From NCBI GenBank assembly GCA_021737275.1, contig JAIPEE010000014.1, forward strand, positions 1 to 64,000: DNA of 64,000 bases, read 5' to 3'. Both the position numbers and the translations under genes were made by a program. Positions 29,365 to 38,083 of the stretch are shown here, one piece after another (the first letter of the stretch is position 1; every line of letters starts with the position of its first letter). The stretch is from Desulfobacterales bacterium (GTDB taxonomy: Bacteria; Desulfobacterota; Desulfobacteria; Desulfobacterales; JAIPEE01). The notes beneath the pieces are model-generated. The model did no database searches, had not been told where the DNA came from, and saw only the letters and a list, made by a program, of their open reading frames with translations.

Positions 29365-29611
29365 AAGTGTCACCCCCTTTAATTTTTTTTATCCGAATTT
29401 TATACACATCTTTGTCATCTCTCATATCGCTCAGCTTGTATGCGGAGGCAGGCAGTACATGGAGAATATCCGTGATTAAGTCCGGATCCTGAACAAGCAC
29501 CTCCAGTGTCTGGCTGTTTTCCATCTCTCTGAAAAGATTTGTGAGTTCCAGAAGCGTCATGGATCGGATTGCACCTCTGAAATCGAGAGTATGATCAATT
29601 TTCTGTTTCAA
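29357..29611 (-). CDS. TusA-like protein lacking the catalytic cysteine
   Basis: 84 residues from the TTG at 29611, which has AAGGAG about ten bases upstream. The track start at 29716 lies upstream of the sigma-54 promoter and cannot be the start of that transcript. LDFRGAIRSMTLLELTNLFREM aligns with the TusA/SirA fold LDxRGxxCPxPxLxxxxxLxxM, followed by LEVLVQDPDLITDI. The CPxP is replaced by IRSM, so no persulfide chemistry is possible through that Cys. It may be a binding or regulatory module. First gene after the sigma-54 promoter. Confidence 0.65.
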   Translation of the reverse strand: MKQKIDHTLDFRGAIRSMTLLELTNLFREMENSQTLEVLVQDPDLITDILHVLPASAYKLSDMRDDKDVYKIRIKKIKGGDTYV

Positions 29612-29668
29612 GTATATTCCACTCCTTTCTTGCAGCGCTCTGTTCAAAAAGTCCTGATATTTAATAAG

Positions 29669-29683
29669 GCAAGTTCGGTGCCA
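29669..29683 (-). promoter_or_regulatory. sigma-54 promoter of the TusA-like/usp/tmc run
   Basis: On the minus strand the site reads TGGCACCGAACTTGC, matching TGGCAC-N5-TTGC with the invariant GG and GC 12 bp apart. It lies about 58 bp before the TTG start at 29611. A sigma-54 activator gene is divergently placed at 29907. Confidence 0.85.
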
Positions 29684-29719
29684 GAAAAAACTTAAAAACA
29701 AATATTTTTTAAACAACTA

Positions 29720-29753
29720 ATATATTTGAATATTTTAGTTCATTCAAATATAT
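29720..29753. promoter_or_regulatory. 12-bp inverted repeat, probable activator site
   Basis: ATATATTTGAAT and ATTCAAATATAT are perfect inverted arms with a 10-bp spacer. They are centred about 55 bp upstream of the sigma-54 minus 24 element and between the divergent genes. The placement fits an enhancer-binding or autoregulatory site for the adjacent sigma-54 activator. Confidence 0.6.
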
Positions 29754-29906
29754 GGGTGAAAAATGATACAAATAAATGGAACTTTTTGTTTCCTTGTGCT
29801 ATGGTTTTAGGGAACAAAACAAACCGGAATAAAAGATCATGGTGATTTACTGTTCAGGTTTAATGTTTGAGCTTATAATGTGTCCACTAATAAATAGAAG
29901 GTAGTT

Positions 29907-31235
29907 GTGCCTGTATTAAAAAACTATCAGATTATACTGGAGAGCCTTGAGGACGGCGTGTTTACCGTAAATAAGGATTTCCGTATTATGTCCTTTAACC
30001 GTGCTGCTGCACAAATAACAGGGATTCCAAAAAAAGAGGCCATCGGACAGTACTGTTTTAATGTGTTTAAAACAAATGTATGTAATACCGGTTGTATTTT
30101 GCGCCAGACAATCAGGACCGGTGAACCGATTGCCAATATGCCGATCAGGATGACCCGTGCTGATGATAAAAAAATTCCCATCAGTGTCAGCACGGCTGTG
30201 TTAAAAGCCGGAGATGGAAAAATGATTGGCGGCGTTGAGATCTTCAGAGATATGACGGCTATTACCAAACTGCGTAAGGCTTATAGAAAGCAGCACTCCT
30301 TTGAAGATATTGTCAGCAAAAATCCGCGAATGCTCAAATACTTTTCTATACTGCCGCAGGTTTCAGAAAGTGACAGCACTGTGTTTATTGATGGCGCAAC
30401 CGGTACGGGAAAAGAGCTTTTTGCAAGGGCGATCCACAACAACAGTCTTAAAAAAGACGGCCCGTTTGTTGCAATCAACTGTGGGGCCATGCCCGACACC
30501 CTGATTGAATCAGAGCTCTTCGGTTATAAGGCCGGGGCTTTTACAGATGCAAAAAAGGATAAGGCAGGGCGGTTTGCTCTGGCGCAGAACGGTACTATTT
30601 TTTTGGATGAAATCGGAGATATTTCCCAGACAGTTCAGGTTAGGCTGCTCAGGGTTCTTCAGAACCGGACATACGAACCGCTGGGATCAAACCAGACACT
30701 GAAAACCAATGCCCGGATTATTGTGGCAACGCATCGGAACCTGGCGAAGCTGGTTAAAGAAAACAAGTTCAGGGAAGACCTTTATTACCGTATTAATGTT
30801 ATCAAGTTTTCACTGCCGCCACTTGAAGAACGAAAAGAGGATATCCCTTTGCTGGTTGATCATTTTGTAGAGAATTTTAACTACTCTTTTGGGAAGGAAA
30901 TTATGGGTGTCAGCCCGGAAGCCCTTTCGGCCATTATGCTTTATGAGTGGCCCGGTAATATCCGTGAACTTGAAAACGCCATTGAACATGCTTTTGTGCT
31001 TTGTAATGAAGACGTTCTTGATACGCAACATCTTCCGGAACAGTTTCAATCAACGCACAGCACCATAAGCATGCCGACCGGTGTAACGCTGAAGGATATG
31101 GAAAAGGTGACGATTCTCCAGGCTCTGAAAAGAAATAACTGGAAAAAAGTGATGACGGCAAAAGAACTGGGTATTGATAAAAATACGCTCAGACGGAAAA
31201 TAATTCGTCTGGGCATTGATGAGTTGAACCGGTAG
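29907..31235 (+). CDS. PAS-containing sigma-54-dependent activator
   Basis: 442 residues: N-terminal PAS (about 5-115) with YCFNVFKTNVCNTGC cysteines, AAA+ domain (about 130-365), C-terminal Fis-type HTH (KNTLRRKIIRLGI). Walker A is GATGTGKE and Walker B is GTIFLDEIGD. The sigma-54 contact loop reads GAFTDA instead of the common GAFTGA. GTG start behind GAAGG. No receiver domain, so the PAS is the input. It is divergent from the tmc-region promoter and is the obvious candidate activator. Confidence 0.9.
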   Translation: MPVLKNYQIILESLEDGVFTVNKDFRIMSFNRAAAQITGIPKKEAIGQYCFNVFKTNVCNTGCILRQTIRTGEPIANMPIRMTRADDKKIPISVSTAVLKAGDGKMIGGVEIFRDMTAITKLRKAYRKQHSFEDIVSKNPRMLKYFSILPQVSESDSTVFIDGATGTGKELFARAIHNNSLKKDGPFVAINCGAMPDTLIESELFGYKAGAFTDAKKDKAGRFALAQNGTIFLDEIGDISQTVQVRLLRVLQNRTYEPLGSNQTLKTNARIIVATHRNLAKLVKENKFREDLYYRINVIKFSLPPLEERKEDIPLLVDHFVENFNYSFGKEIMGVSPEALSAIMLYEWPGNIRELENAIEHAFVLCNEDVLDTQHLPEQFQSTHSTISMPTGVTLKDMEKVTILQALKRNNWKKVMTAKELGIDKNTLRRKIIRLGIDELNR

Positions 31236-31441
31236 AGCTGTTTTAAAAAAGTTGAACGCAATGCCACCTGATTCAGCTGTTTAACCTGTCTTAGATCAAT
31301 GCCGCCATGAGTCATCAAAATATTACAAAGTGATAAACAGGGTTACACCTGTTTGTCGTGCCCGGGAGTCACTTTTTACATAATCTTTTTATTTTATGAG
31401 CTTTATCAGGTGGTTGTGTGTTTGGTGAAATGGAAAGAAAT

Positions 31442-31456
31442 TGGCATAACTTTTGC
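31442..31456 (+). promoter_or_regulatory. sigma-54-like promoter upstream of CODH/ACS operon
   Basis: TGGCATAACTTTTGC matches TGGCA-N6-TTGC with GG and GC at correct 12-bp distance. No gene begins directly after it. It could give a long leader for acsD or an unannotated small RNA. Confidence 0.55.
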
Positions 31457-31858
31457 TTCATATTTAGAGAATAAAAAAACGAAAACGGTTTTTGTATTGT
31501 TAATTGTAGTTTTGTTGTCAGGGGAGGTGCTTTAAAAAAAATATTGCGAATAAGGGGGTTGTTTTTTTCTCAGTTTTGAACGTTCATTCTCTTGTTTCGC
31601 GTTGAAAATTGCGGTTATTTAACCTCTTTTGCAAGAAATGATACGATATTAACCATCGCTATTAGTATTGATTTAAATAGGTTGTGCTTTCGTTGTGTTA
31701 TGTGAAACACTATAATTTGTTGAATAAATATTCAATAAATTTGTTTGGCATGTCGAAACACTTCCGAAAGACATTTGAATTTTATAAAATTTAGAAGATA
31801 ATCGCAGACGGTTATGCGAATGTCTGCGCTTGTCGCAAAAGAAACACGAAAAATGCTC

Positions 31859-31887
31859 TTGACTTGAAAAAATGCTTCTAATAATAT
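31859..31887 (+). promoter_or_regulatory. sigma-70 promoter of CODH/ACS operon
   Basis: TTGACT, 17 bp spacer, TAATAT: near-consensus at both hexamers. The predicted start of transcription near 31894 leaves about 260 nt of leader before acsD. Confidence 0.75.
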
Positions 31888-32156
31888 CGCTCTTTCTGTA
31901 AAAAGTTTGAGACGCTTTTTTCGTTATAAATTGAGAGGAGATGATACAATAGCCCCCTGGCAGATATCCGTTGCCAGCATCAACATCCCCGGCAGACATC
32001 GCTTCAGATGCGTTAGGCGGTACTGAACCTTACCGATATACATTTCACGGAGATTCTATTATTTGCCTGTCATGCCTTTGGATAATTCCTATGGGAAAAC
32101 TGTTTTTTGCGGTTTGGTATTTTAATATAATAATTAAAAACCTGAAGGAGGACCAA

Positions 32157-33725
32157 TTGGGTACTGAAATATTAAAAGAAACATATTCAGGCGGTATCAA
32201 CGAGATATCTTTGGGAAGTGGAGACAACTCGGTTACCGTCGGTGGAGAAACAAGCTATCCTTTCTATCTGTTTGAGGGCGATATGCCCAACAAACCCAGG
32301 ATTGCTATGGAAGTTTGGGATATGGAGCCGGATGACTGGCCCGAAGCGGTCTTATGTCCGTTTAAAGACGTGCTTTCAGATCCGGCAGCATGGGCGAAAA
32401 AGTGCGTAGATGAGTTCGGCGCAGACATTATCGCTTTGCAGCTTAAGAGTACGGACCCCAACGGAGACAATGCACCCAAGGAAGATGCAGCTGAAACCGT
32501 TAAAAAAGTGCTTGATGCCATTGATGTTCCCCTGATTGTCTGGGGTACGACAAATATCCAGAAGGATGAAGAGGTATTAAAGCATATTGCAGAAGTCTGT
32601 CAGGGCAAAAACCTGATTCTTGGCCCGGTAGAGGACAAAAACCACAAGGGCATTGGCGCAAGCGCCATGGGCTACGGCCATACCCTCATCGCATCATCTC
32701 CCATTGATGTTAACCTTGCCAAACAAGTCAATATTCTTCTCGAAAACCTCGGTCTGCCGCTGGACCGCATGCTGATTGACCCTACTACCGGCGGTTTGGG
32801 CTACGGCCTTGAATATTCTTACTCTGTTATGGAACGCCTCAGAATGGCAGCCATGGCTCAGGGCGATGATAAACTGCAGCAACCTATTATAAACAACCTT
32901 GGAAATGAAATCTGGAAATGCAAGGAAGCCAAGGAGACGGTTGAGAGTGCACCGACACTGGGTGATCCGGAAAAACGGGGTGTACTTATGGAAGCGCTCA
33001 CCGCTGTAACATACCTTATGTCCGGTTCCGATATTCTGATCATGCGGCATCCGGAAGCAATCAGAATGACCAAATCTTATATTGATCTTGCTGTTGACGG
33101 CGGCAGTGCACAAGCAGTTGAAGCCATCACCAAAGCATTGTCCGAGACGGAAGTCGATCTTGCAGCGCTTGCACCTGAGCCGGATCTGACCATTGAAGAA
33201 GTAAAAGAGGCTCCGGTCAAGAAGGCTGCGCCTAAGAAAGAGGCCAAACCTTCGGCTGAAAAGAAAGCAGCAGCACCCAAGAAAACAGAAAAGAAGACTG
33301 AAGCAAAGGTAGAAGAAAAACCTGTTGAAGCACCAAAAACTAAAGATGATGCAAAGGCAAAAGCCGAAGCCGAAGCTGCTGCAAAAGCAACGGCTGAAGC
33401 AGAAGCAAAAGCCAAAGCAGAAGCAGATGCAGATGCCAAGGCAATAAAAGATGCTGAAGCCAAAGCAAAAGCCGAAGCCGAAGCAGCAGAAAAAACGAAA
33501 GCTGAGGCAAAAGCTAAAGCCGCAGCCGATGAAAAAGAAAAACGGGAAATTGAAGCAGCTGAACTGAAGGCAAACCGGGAAAAAGAGAAAGCCTCCAAAT
33601 TAGGTAAGCGCGAAGCGATCTCTGTTTCAACAATACCTGTTACGCCGGCAGTAATTCAGAAAACGCAACTAGACAAAATACTGGATGATCTTGATTGGAT
33701 TCATCGAAAAACACCGCTGATTTAA
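32157..33725 (+). CDS. acsD: corrinoid/iron-sulfur protein small subunit with long charged tail
   Basis: 522 residues from a TTG at 32157 with AAGGAGG seven bases upstream; the track start at 31971 is in the leader. Residues 1-340 are the AcsD/CdhD TIM-barrel subunit of the corrinoid protein that carries the methyl group from methyl-H4folate to acetyl-CoA synthase (LDPTTGGLGYGLEYSYSV-like region). Residues about 350-485 are Ala/Lys/Glu-rich low-complexity sequence with AEAKAKAEA-type repeats. A short different C-terminal end (VIQKTQLDKILDDLDWIHRK) follows. Typical acetogen AcsD is about 320 residues, so the tail is an addition. Confidence 0.9.
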   Translation: MGTEILKETYSGGINEISLGSGDNSVTVGGETSYPFYLFEGDMPNKPRIAMEVWDMEPDDWPEAVLCPFKDVLSDPAAWAKKCVDEFGADIIALQLKSTDPNGDNAPKEDAAETVKKVLDAIDVPLIVWGTTNIQKDEEVLKHIAEVCQGKNLILGPVEDKNHKGIGASAMGYGHTLIASSPIDVNLAKQVNILLENLGLPLDRMLIDPTTGGLGYGLEYSYSVMERLRMAAMAQGDDKLQQPIINNLGNEIWKCKEAKETVESAPTLGDPEKRGVLMEALTAVTYLMSGSDILIMRHPEAIRMTKSYIDLAVDGGSAQAVEAITKALSETEVDLAALAPEPDLTIEEVKEAPVKKAAPKKEAKPSAEKKAAAPKKTEKKTEAKVEEKPVEAPKTKDDAKAKAEAEAAAKATAEAEAKAKAEADADAKAIKDAEAKAKAEAEAAEKTKAEAKAKAAADEKEKREIEAAELKANREKEKASKLGKREAISVSTIPVTPAVIQKTQLDKILDDLDWIHRKTPLI

Positions 33726-33749
33726 TGCCCGTATATATAGACGTAATGA

Positions 33750-33765
33750 CGGCTCTGAAGAGCCG
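33750..33765 (+). other. intercistronic hairpin acsD-cooS
   Basis: CGGCTC-TGAA-GAGCCG, a six-base-pair stem with a tetraloop just after the acsD stop. There is no T-run, so it is more likely an RNA processing or stability element than a terminator. Confidence 0.55.
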
Positions 33766-33791
33766 GTAATAAAAAAGTTGGAGGACCAACC

Positions 33792-35819
33792 ATGTCTGAT
33801 GAAAAAAAAGAAAAAGGAGCTGCAGCCAAAAAATTGGCAGATCCGATAGCAGCATCCATAGATATTTCAACTCAGGAAATGATTAAACGAGCCCAGAGAC
33901 TGGATATTGATACGGTGTTTGATAGGGCCGTAACACTCAAACCCTGCAATATCGGTATGCAGGGAACATGTTGTAAAAACTGTGCCATGGGCCCCTGCCG
34001 CCTGCCGCTTCCAAAGGGCGGTATTGAAGGTGAAGATCAGAGAAAAGGTCTTTGTGGTGCAACCGCAAATACGATTGCAGCAAGAAACTTTGCCAGAATG
34101 GTCGCAGCCGGCGCATCCGCGCACTCAGATCATGGCAGGGGAGTTGCAGAGGTGTTTCTTTCTGTTGCCCGGAAAGAGAGCCATGACTATAAGATTAAGG
34201 ATCCCATCAAGCTTTTACAGATAGCAAAATGCTTTGACATAGCTGTTACCATTGAAGAAGATGGAGAAACCAAAGACAGGGATATTGATGAAATTGCTCT
34301 TGAGCTTGCTGAAAAAGCGATCGCTGAGTGGGGGAAACCTGAAGGTGAGCTTACCTATCTTAAACGAGCACCGGAAGCACTTTATGAAAAGTGGAAAAAG
34401 AACGGCGTGCTTCCTAGAAATGTAGACAGGGAAGTTGTTGAGATCATGCACCGAACCCATATTGGTGTGGATCAGGACTATAAAAATATTGTAAAACAAT
34501 GCACACGATGTGCCATAGCGGATGGCTGGGGCGGATCCATGCTGGGGACGGATCTTCAGGATGTTCTGTTCGGGTCTCCAACACCGGTACAGTCTGAGGC
34601 TGATCTCGGTATTATGAAGGAAGACCATGTTAATATCATTCTGCATGGCCATGAACCCATTCTTTCGGAGATGATCGTAGCTGCAGCCCAGACACAGGAA
34701 ATGATTGATTACGCCAAAGAAAAAGGAGCAAAGGGTATTCAGCTGGGCGGTATCTGTTGCACGGCAAATGAAGTGCTCCAGAGGCACGGTATTCCCCCGG
34801 CAGGTACATTTCTACAGCAGGAACTGGCCATTATTACAGGTGCCTGTGATGCCATGATTGTGGATATCCAGTGTATCTTTCAGAACCTTGCCAACGTGGC
34901 CAAATGCTTCCATACAAAACTGATTACAACCCACCCCATTGCAAGGATGGAACAGGAGAATGTGCTCCATATGGAATTTGATGAGCATTATGCAATGGAA
35001 GATGCCAAAAAGATAGTAATGTTGGCCATTGACAACTTCAAGAACAGAGGATCCGATGTTGAGATCCCGCGCTATAAAGATGTTCAAGTTGCCGGTTTTG
35101 GTGTTGAATCAATCAAATACCACCTTGGCGGCTCATTCCGCGGATCTTATTATACCCTTAATGATAATATTATTAATGGCCGTATCCGGGGTGTTGCAGG
35201 TGTTGTCGGTTGTAACAATGCCCGTACAAAACATAATGAAGAGCATATTGAGATCGTAAAAGAACTGCTTAAAAATGATGTGCTGGTACTTACAACCGGA
35301 TGTAGTGCTCTTGCCTGTAGTACTCATGGTTTACTCAAACCTGAAACAGCTGCTGTCTACTGTGGCCCGGGCCTTGCCGAGGTTTGTGAAACCGTTGGTA
35401 TTCCACCGGTACTTCATATGGGATCCTGTGTTGACAACAGCCGGATTCTCCTTGCAGCAACCGAGATGGTAAAAGCCGGTGGGCTGGGTAATGATATTTG
35501 TGATCTTCCTGTAGCAGGAAGTGCACCGGAATGGATGAGTGAAAAAGCAATCTCTATTGGACACTATTTTGTTGTGTCCGGTGTATATACTGTTTTTGGC
35601 TACCAGATGCCGGTTGAGGGTGCTCCCCAGTTCAAGAAATATTTATATGAGGAGTATGAAAAAGTGTTTGGCGGAAAATGGGATTGTGAACCCGACCCGA
35701 TCAAGCATGCTCATAAGATGATCGCCCATATCGATAAAAAACGTCAGGCCCTTGGCATTGATAAGGCCAGAGAAAGAATTCTCATGGATATGGCAGATCG
35801 TCAGGCTCTGGAAGGATAA
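33792..35819 (+). CDS. cooS: Ni-carbon monoxide dehydrogenase catalytic subunit (CODH/ACS-associated)
   Basis: 675 residues. N-terminal Cys set for the B/D clusters (CKNCAMGPCRL, LCGATANT). Ligands of the Ni-Fe-S C-cluster are visible: His in LHGHEP, Cys in GGICCTANE, VDIQCIF, VGCNNA, TTGCSA and GSCVDNSR. It reduces CO2 to CO for acetyl-CoA synthase or runs in reverse. Often called acsA in bacteria. Placed between acsD and acsB. No cooC maturation ATPase is present in the window. Confidence 0.95.
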   Translation: MSDEKKEKGAAAKKLADPIAASIDISTQEMIKRAQRLDIDTVFDRAVTLKPCNIGMQGTCCKNCAMGPCRLPLPKGGIEGEDQRKGLCGATANTIAARNFARMVAAGASAHSDHGRGVAEVFLSVARKESHDYKIKDPIKLLQIAKCFDIAVTIEEDGETKDRDIDEIALELAEKAIAEWGKPEGELTYLKRAPEALYEKWKKNGVLPRNVDREVVEIMHRTHIGVDQDYKNIVKQCTRCAIADGWGGSMLGTDLQDVLFGSPTPVQSEADLGIMKEDHVNIILHGHEPILSEMIVAAAQTQEMIDYAKEKGAKGIQLGGICCTANEVLQRHGIPPAGTFLQQELAIITGACDAMIVDIQCIFQNLANVAKCFHTKLITTHPIARMEQENVLHMEFDEHYAMEDAKKIVMLAIDNFKNRGSDVEIPRYKDVQVAGFGVESIKYHLGGSFRGSYYTLNDNIINGRIRGVAGVVGCNNARTKHNEEHIEIVKELLKNDVLVLTTGCSALACSTHGLLKPETAAVYCGPGLAEVCETVGIPPVLHMGSCVDNSRILLAATEMVKAGGLGNDICDLPVAGSAPEWMSEKAISIGHYFVVSGVYTVFGYQMPVEGAPQFKKYLYEEYEKVFGGKWDCEPDPIKHAHKMIAHIDKKRQALGIDKARERILMDMADRQALEG

Positions 35820-35858
35820 ACGTAAATATCTAAATCCTCAACGAAGGAGGAGGAACGC

Positions 35859-38072
35859 ATGTCAAAATTAGTAGCTTTTGCAGGTATACAGGGCGGCTAT
35901 AAGGTCGTTTCAAAAACAGAAGGCGAATATAAAAAAGCCCTTGAAACTTATAATGCAGATACAAAAATCGGGTTTGGTAATACGGCTTATTATTTACCGG
36001 TTATCTATTCTCTGACCGGTTTGAAATGTGAAACCCTTGAAGACTTGAAAAAACCGTTGGCTTTTGCCCGTGGCTTACTTCCGCCGCATATTAAAAGTAA
36101 AAACCATCTGCCTTACCTTGGCCCATTGCTGGATGCCGGTATGGCGGCAATTTTCTGTTATGAGATTCAGGAAGCTTTGCGTATCCTGAGAGAACCGGAT
36201 TTTTACCTGTTACAGGAAGATCCGGATATTGAAGGTGGAAAATGGTGGGTAGGTCCCGCAGATGATACCATCTTGAGAAAAAGAGGTGTTGAGTTTGTTG
36301 ATGGTTCTGCCCCTGGGTTTGCAGCCGTAGTTGGTGCAGCGCCGGATCCGGAAATTGCCAAAATGATTGTGGAAGACTATCAGAAGAAAAGTCTCTATAT
36401 TTTCTGTGCAGCCAATCATAATGGTACAACCGTAATTGAGCAGCTTCATGAAGCCGGTGTTCAGGTCGGATGGAATACGCGAATTGTTCCTTTTGGGCCT
36501 GATATATCTTCTGCCGTATTTGCACTGGGATTTGCCAACCGCGCCGCCATGGCATTTGGTGGCGTTCATCCCGGTGATTACAAAAAAATGCTGAAATACA
36601 ACAAAGACAGAATTTTTGCTTTTGTTAATGCGCTTGGTGATATTGGAACCGAATGGGGTGTTGCGGCAGCCGGTTGTGTCAACTGGGGTTTTCCAACGCT
36701 TGCTGACACGGATATTCCGGAAATTTTGCCAACAGGTATCTGTACATACGAACATGTTGTAGCCAATGTTCCCCATGATGAAATTTGTCAGAAATCAGTT
36801 GAGGTTCGCGGCCTGAAGGTTCAGGTGGCTTCAATTGATATTCCATGTGCCTTTGGCCCGGCTTTTGAAGGTGAGCGTGTTCGTGGCGCTGATCTTCACA
36901 GTCAGATGGGTGGCGGTAAAACCCAGTGCACCGAGCTGGTTAAAATGGCCGACATGAAGGATATCGAAGACGGCAAAATTAATATTATCGGACCGGATAT
37001 TGGCGATATCAAAGAAGGGGATACGCTTCCCCTGGGTATTTATGTTGAAATTGCCGGCCGTGAGTTTCAGAGTGATTTTGAACCGATCCTGGAACGGCAG
37101 ATCCATCATCTGATCAACTATATCCAGGGTATTATGCATATTGGTCAGCGTGATATTTCCTGGGTTCGTGTCGGCAAAGCAGCTGTTGATAAAGGCTTTA
37201 CCCTAAAGGATCTTGGTGTTGTGCTACATGCCAAGTTTCACCAGGAGTTTACGAAGATTGTTGATAAGGTTGAAGTAACGATCTATACCGATAAAAAGGA
37301 CGTTGACAAGCTGACTAAAAAGGCAAGGGCTGAATACAAAACCAGAGATGAACGTGTGGAAAAAATGACGGATGAGGACGTAGAGATTTATTACTCCTGT
37401 TCGCTCTGCCAGTCTTTTGCACCCAACCATGTCTGTACGGTAAGCCCTGAAAGAACCGGTCTTTGCGGCGCATATAACTGGATGGACTGCCGTGCATCAT
37501 TTGAAATCAACCCGACCGGTCCAAACCAGCCCATTGAAAAAGGTGAGTGTCTTGATCCGGTTCTGGGACAGTGGAAAGGTGTTAATGAGTTTGTTGAAAA
37601 GGCTTCCAGGGGTGCTGTTACGCATTACAACTTTTATTCCATGGTAATTGATCCCATGACCACTTGCGGCTGTTGTGAATGTATTGCCGCCATGCTGCCC
37701 AGCTGCAATGGTATTATGACGGTTAACAGAGAATATGCCGGTGAGACGCCCTGCGGTATGAAGTTTACAACACTGGCAGGTGTTATGGGTGGTGGTGCAT
37801 CGTCTCCGGGCTTTGTGGGTCACTCAAAATATAACATTACCCAGCGCAAGTTTATTACCGGTGACGGTGGTCTCCTGCGAATGGTCTGGATGCCGAAATC
37901 TCTCAAGGAAGAGATCAAGGAGAGAATTGATAAACGCGGTGCAGAACTTGGATGTCCGAATCTTTACGATATGATTGCGGATGAGACTGTTGGGACAACA
38001 GAGGAAGAAATTTATCCGTTCCTTGAAAAAGTCGGTCATCCGGCGCTTACAATGGACTCGATTATTGCTTAA
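35859..38072 (+). CDS. acsB: acetyl-CoA synthase subunit
   Basis: 737 residues, the full-length bacterial form with the N-terminal CODH-docking domain (archaeal CdhC is shorter). A-cluster cysteines are present: CSLCQSFAPNHVC, GLCGAYNW and CGCCECI. It joins CO, a methyl group and CoA. Start ATG behind GGAGGAGG. Next to cooS (39 bp), with which it forms a tunnel-linked complex in other bacteria. Confidence 0.96.
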   Translation: MSKLVAFAGIQGGYKVVSKTEGEYKKALETYNADTKIGFGNTAYYLPVIYSLTGLKCETLEDLKKPLAFARGLLPPHIKSKNHLPYLGPLLDAGMAAIFCYEIQEALRILREPDFYLLQEDPDIEGGKWWVGPADDTILRKRGVEFVDGSAPGFAAVVGAAPDPEIAKMIVEDYQKKSLYIFCAANHNGTTVIEQLHEAGVQVGWNTRIVPFGPDISSAVFALGFANRAAMAFGGVHPGDYKKMLKYNKDRIFAFVNALGDIGTEWGVAAAGCVNWGFPTLADTDIPEILPTGICTYEHVVANVPHDEICQKSVEVRGLKVQVASIDIPCAFGPAFEGERVRGADLHSQMGGGKTQCTELVKMADMKDIEDGKINIIGPDIGDIKEGDTLPLGIYVEIAGREFQSDFEPILERQIHHLINYIQGIMHIGQRDISWVRVGKAAVDKGFTLKDLGVVLHAKFHQEFTKIVDKVEVTIYTDKKDVDKLTKKARAEYKTRDERVEKMTDEDVEIYYSCSLCQSFAPNHVCTVSPERTGLCGAYNWMDCRASFEINPTGPNQPIEKGECLDPVLGQWKGVNEFVEKASRGAVTHYNFYSMVIDPMTTCGCCECIAAMLPSCNGIMTVNREYAGETPCGMKFTTLAGVMGGGASSPGFVGHSKYNITQRKFITGDGGLLRMVWMPKSLKEEIKERIDKRGAELGCPNLYDMIADETVGTTEEEIYPFLEKVGHPALTMDSIIA

Positions 38073-38083
38073 CAAAACTGGTT

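Larger units (their letters stand above)
31236..32156 (+). other. 921-bp regulatory region before the CODH/ACS operon
   Basis: No convincing gene. The track ORF 31353-31535 overlaps the sigma-54-like site and has no ribosome binding site. Contents I can support: a sigma-54-like site (31442-31456), a palindrome TTGAATAAATATTCAA (31720-31735), an inverted repeat CGCAGAC/GTCTGCG (31803-31828), a strong sigma-70 promoter (31859-31887), and an approximately 260-nt leader with stem CTGGCA/TGCCAG (31957-31977). No known riboswitch class was recognised. Confidence 0.5.

Noticed and set aside
31353-31535. 60-residue hydrophobic ORF before the CODH operon
   Set aside because: No ribosome binding site, overlaps the sigma-54-like site, and composition is typical of AT-rich non-coding DNA.
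31894-32156. Cobalamin or tetrahydrofolate riboswitch in the acs leader
   Set aside because: No B12-box or THF-aptamer sequence could be matched. Kept only as an unclassified structured leader.
33077-33598. Antisense 173-residue ORF over the acsD tail
   Set aside because: It is a mirror of the repetitive Ala/Lys/Glu codons. Ser/Ala/Phe-only composition and no ribosome binding site.
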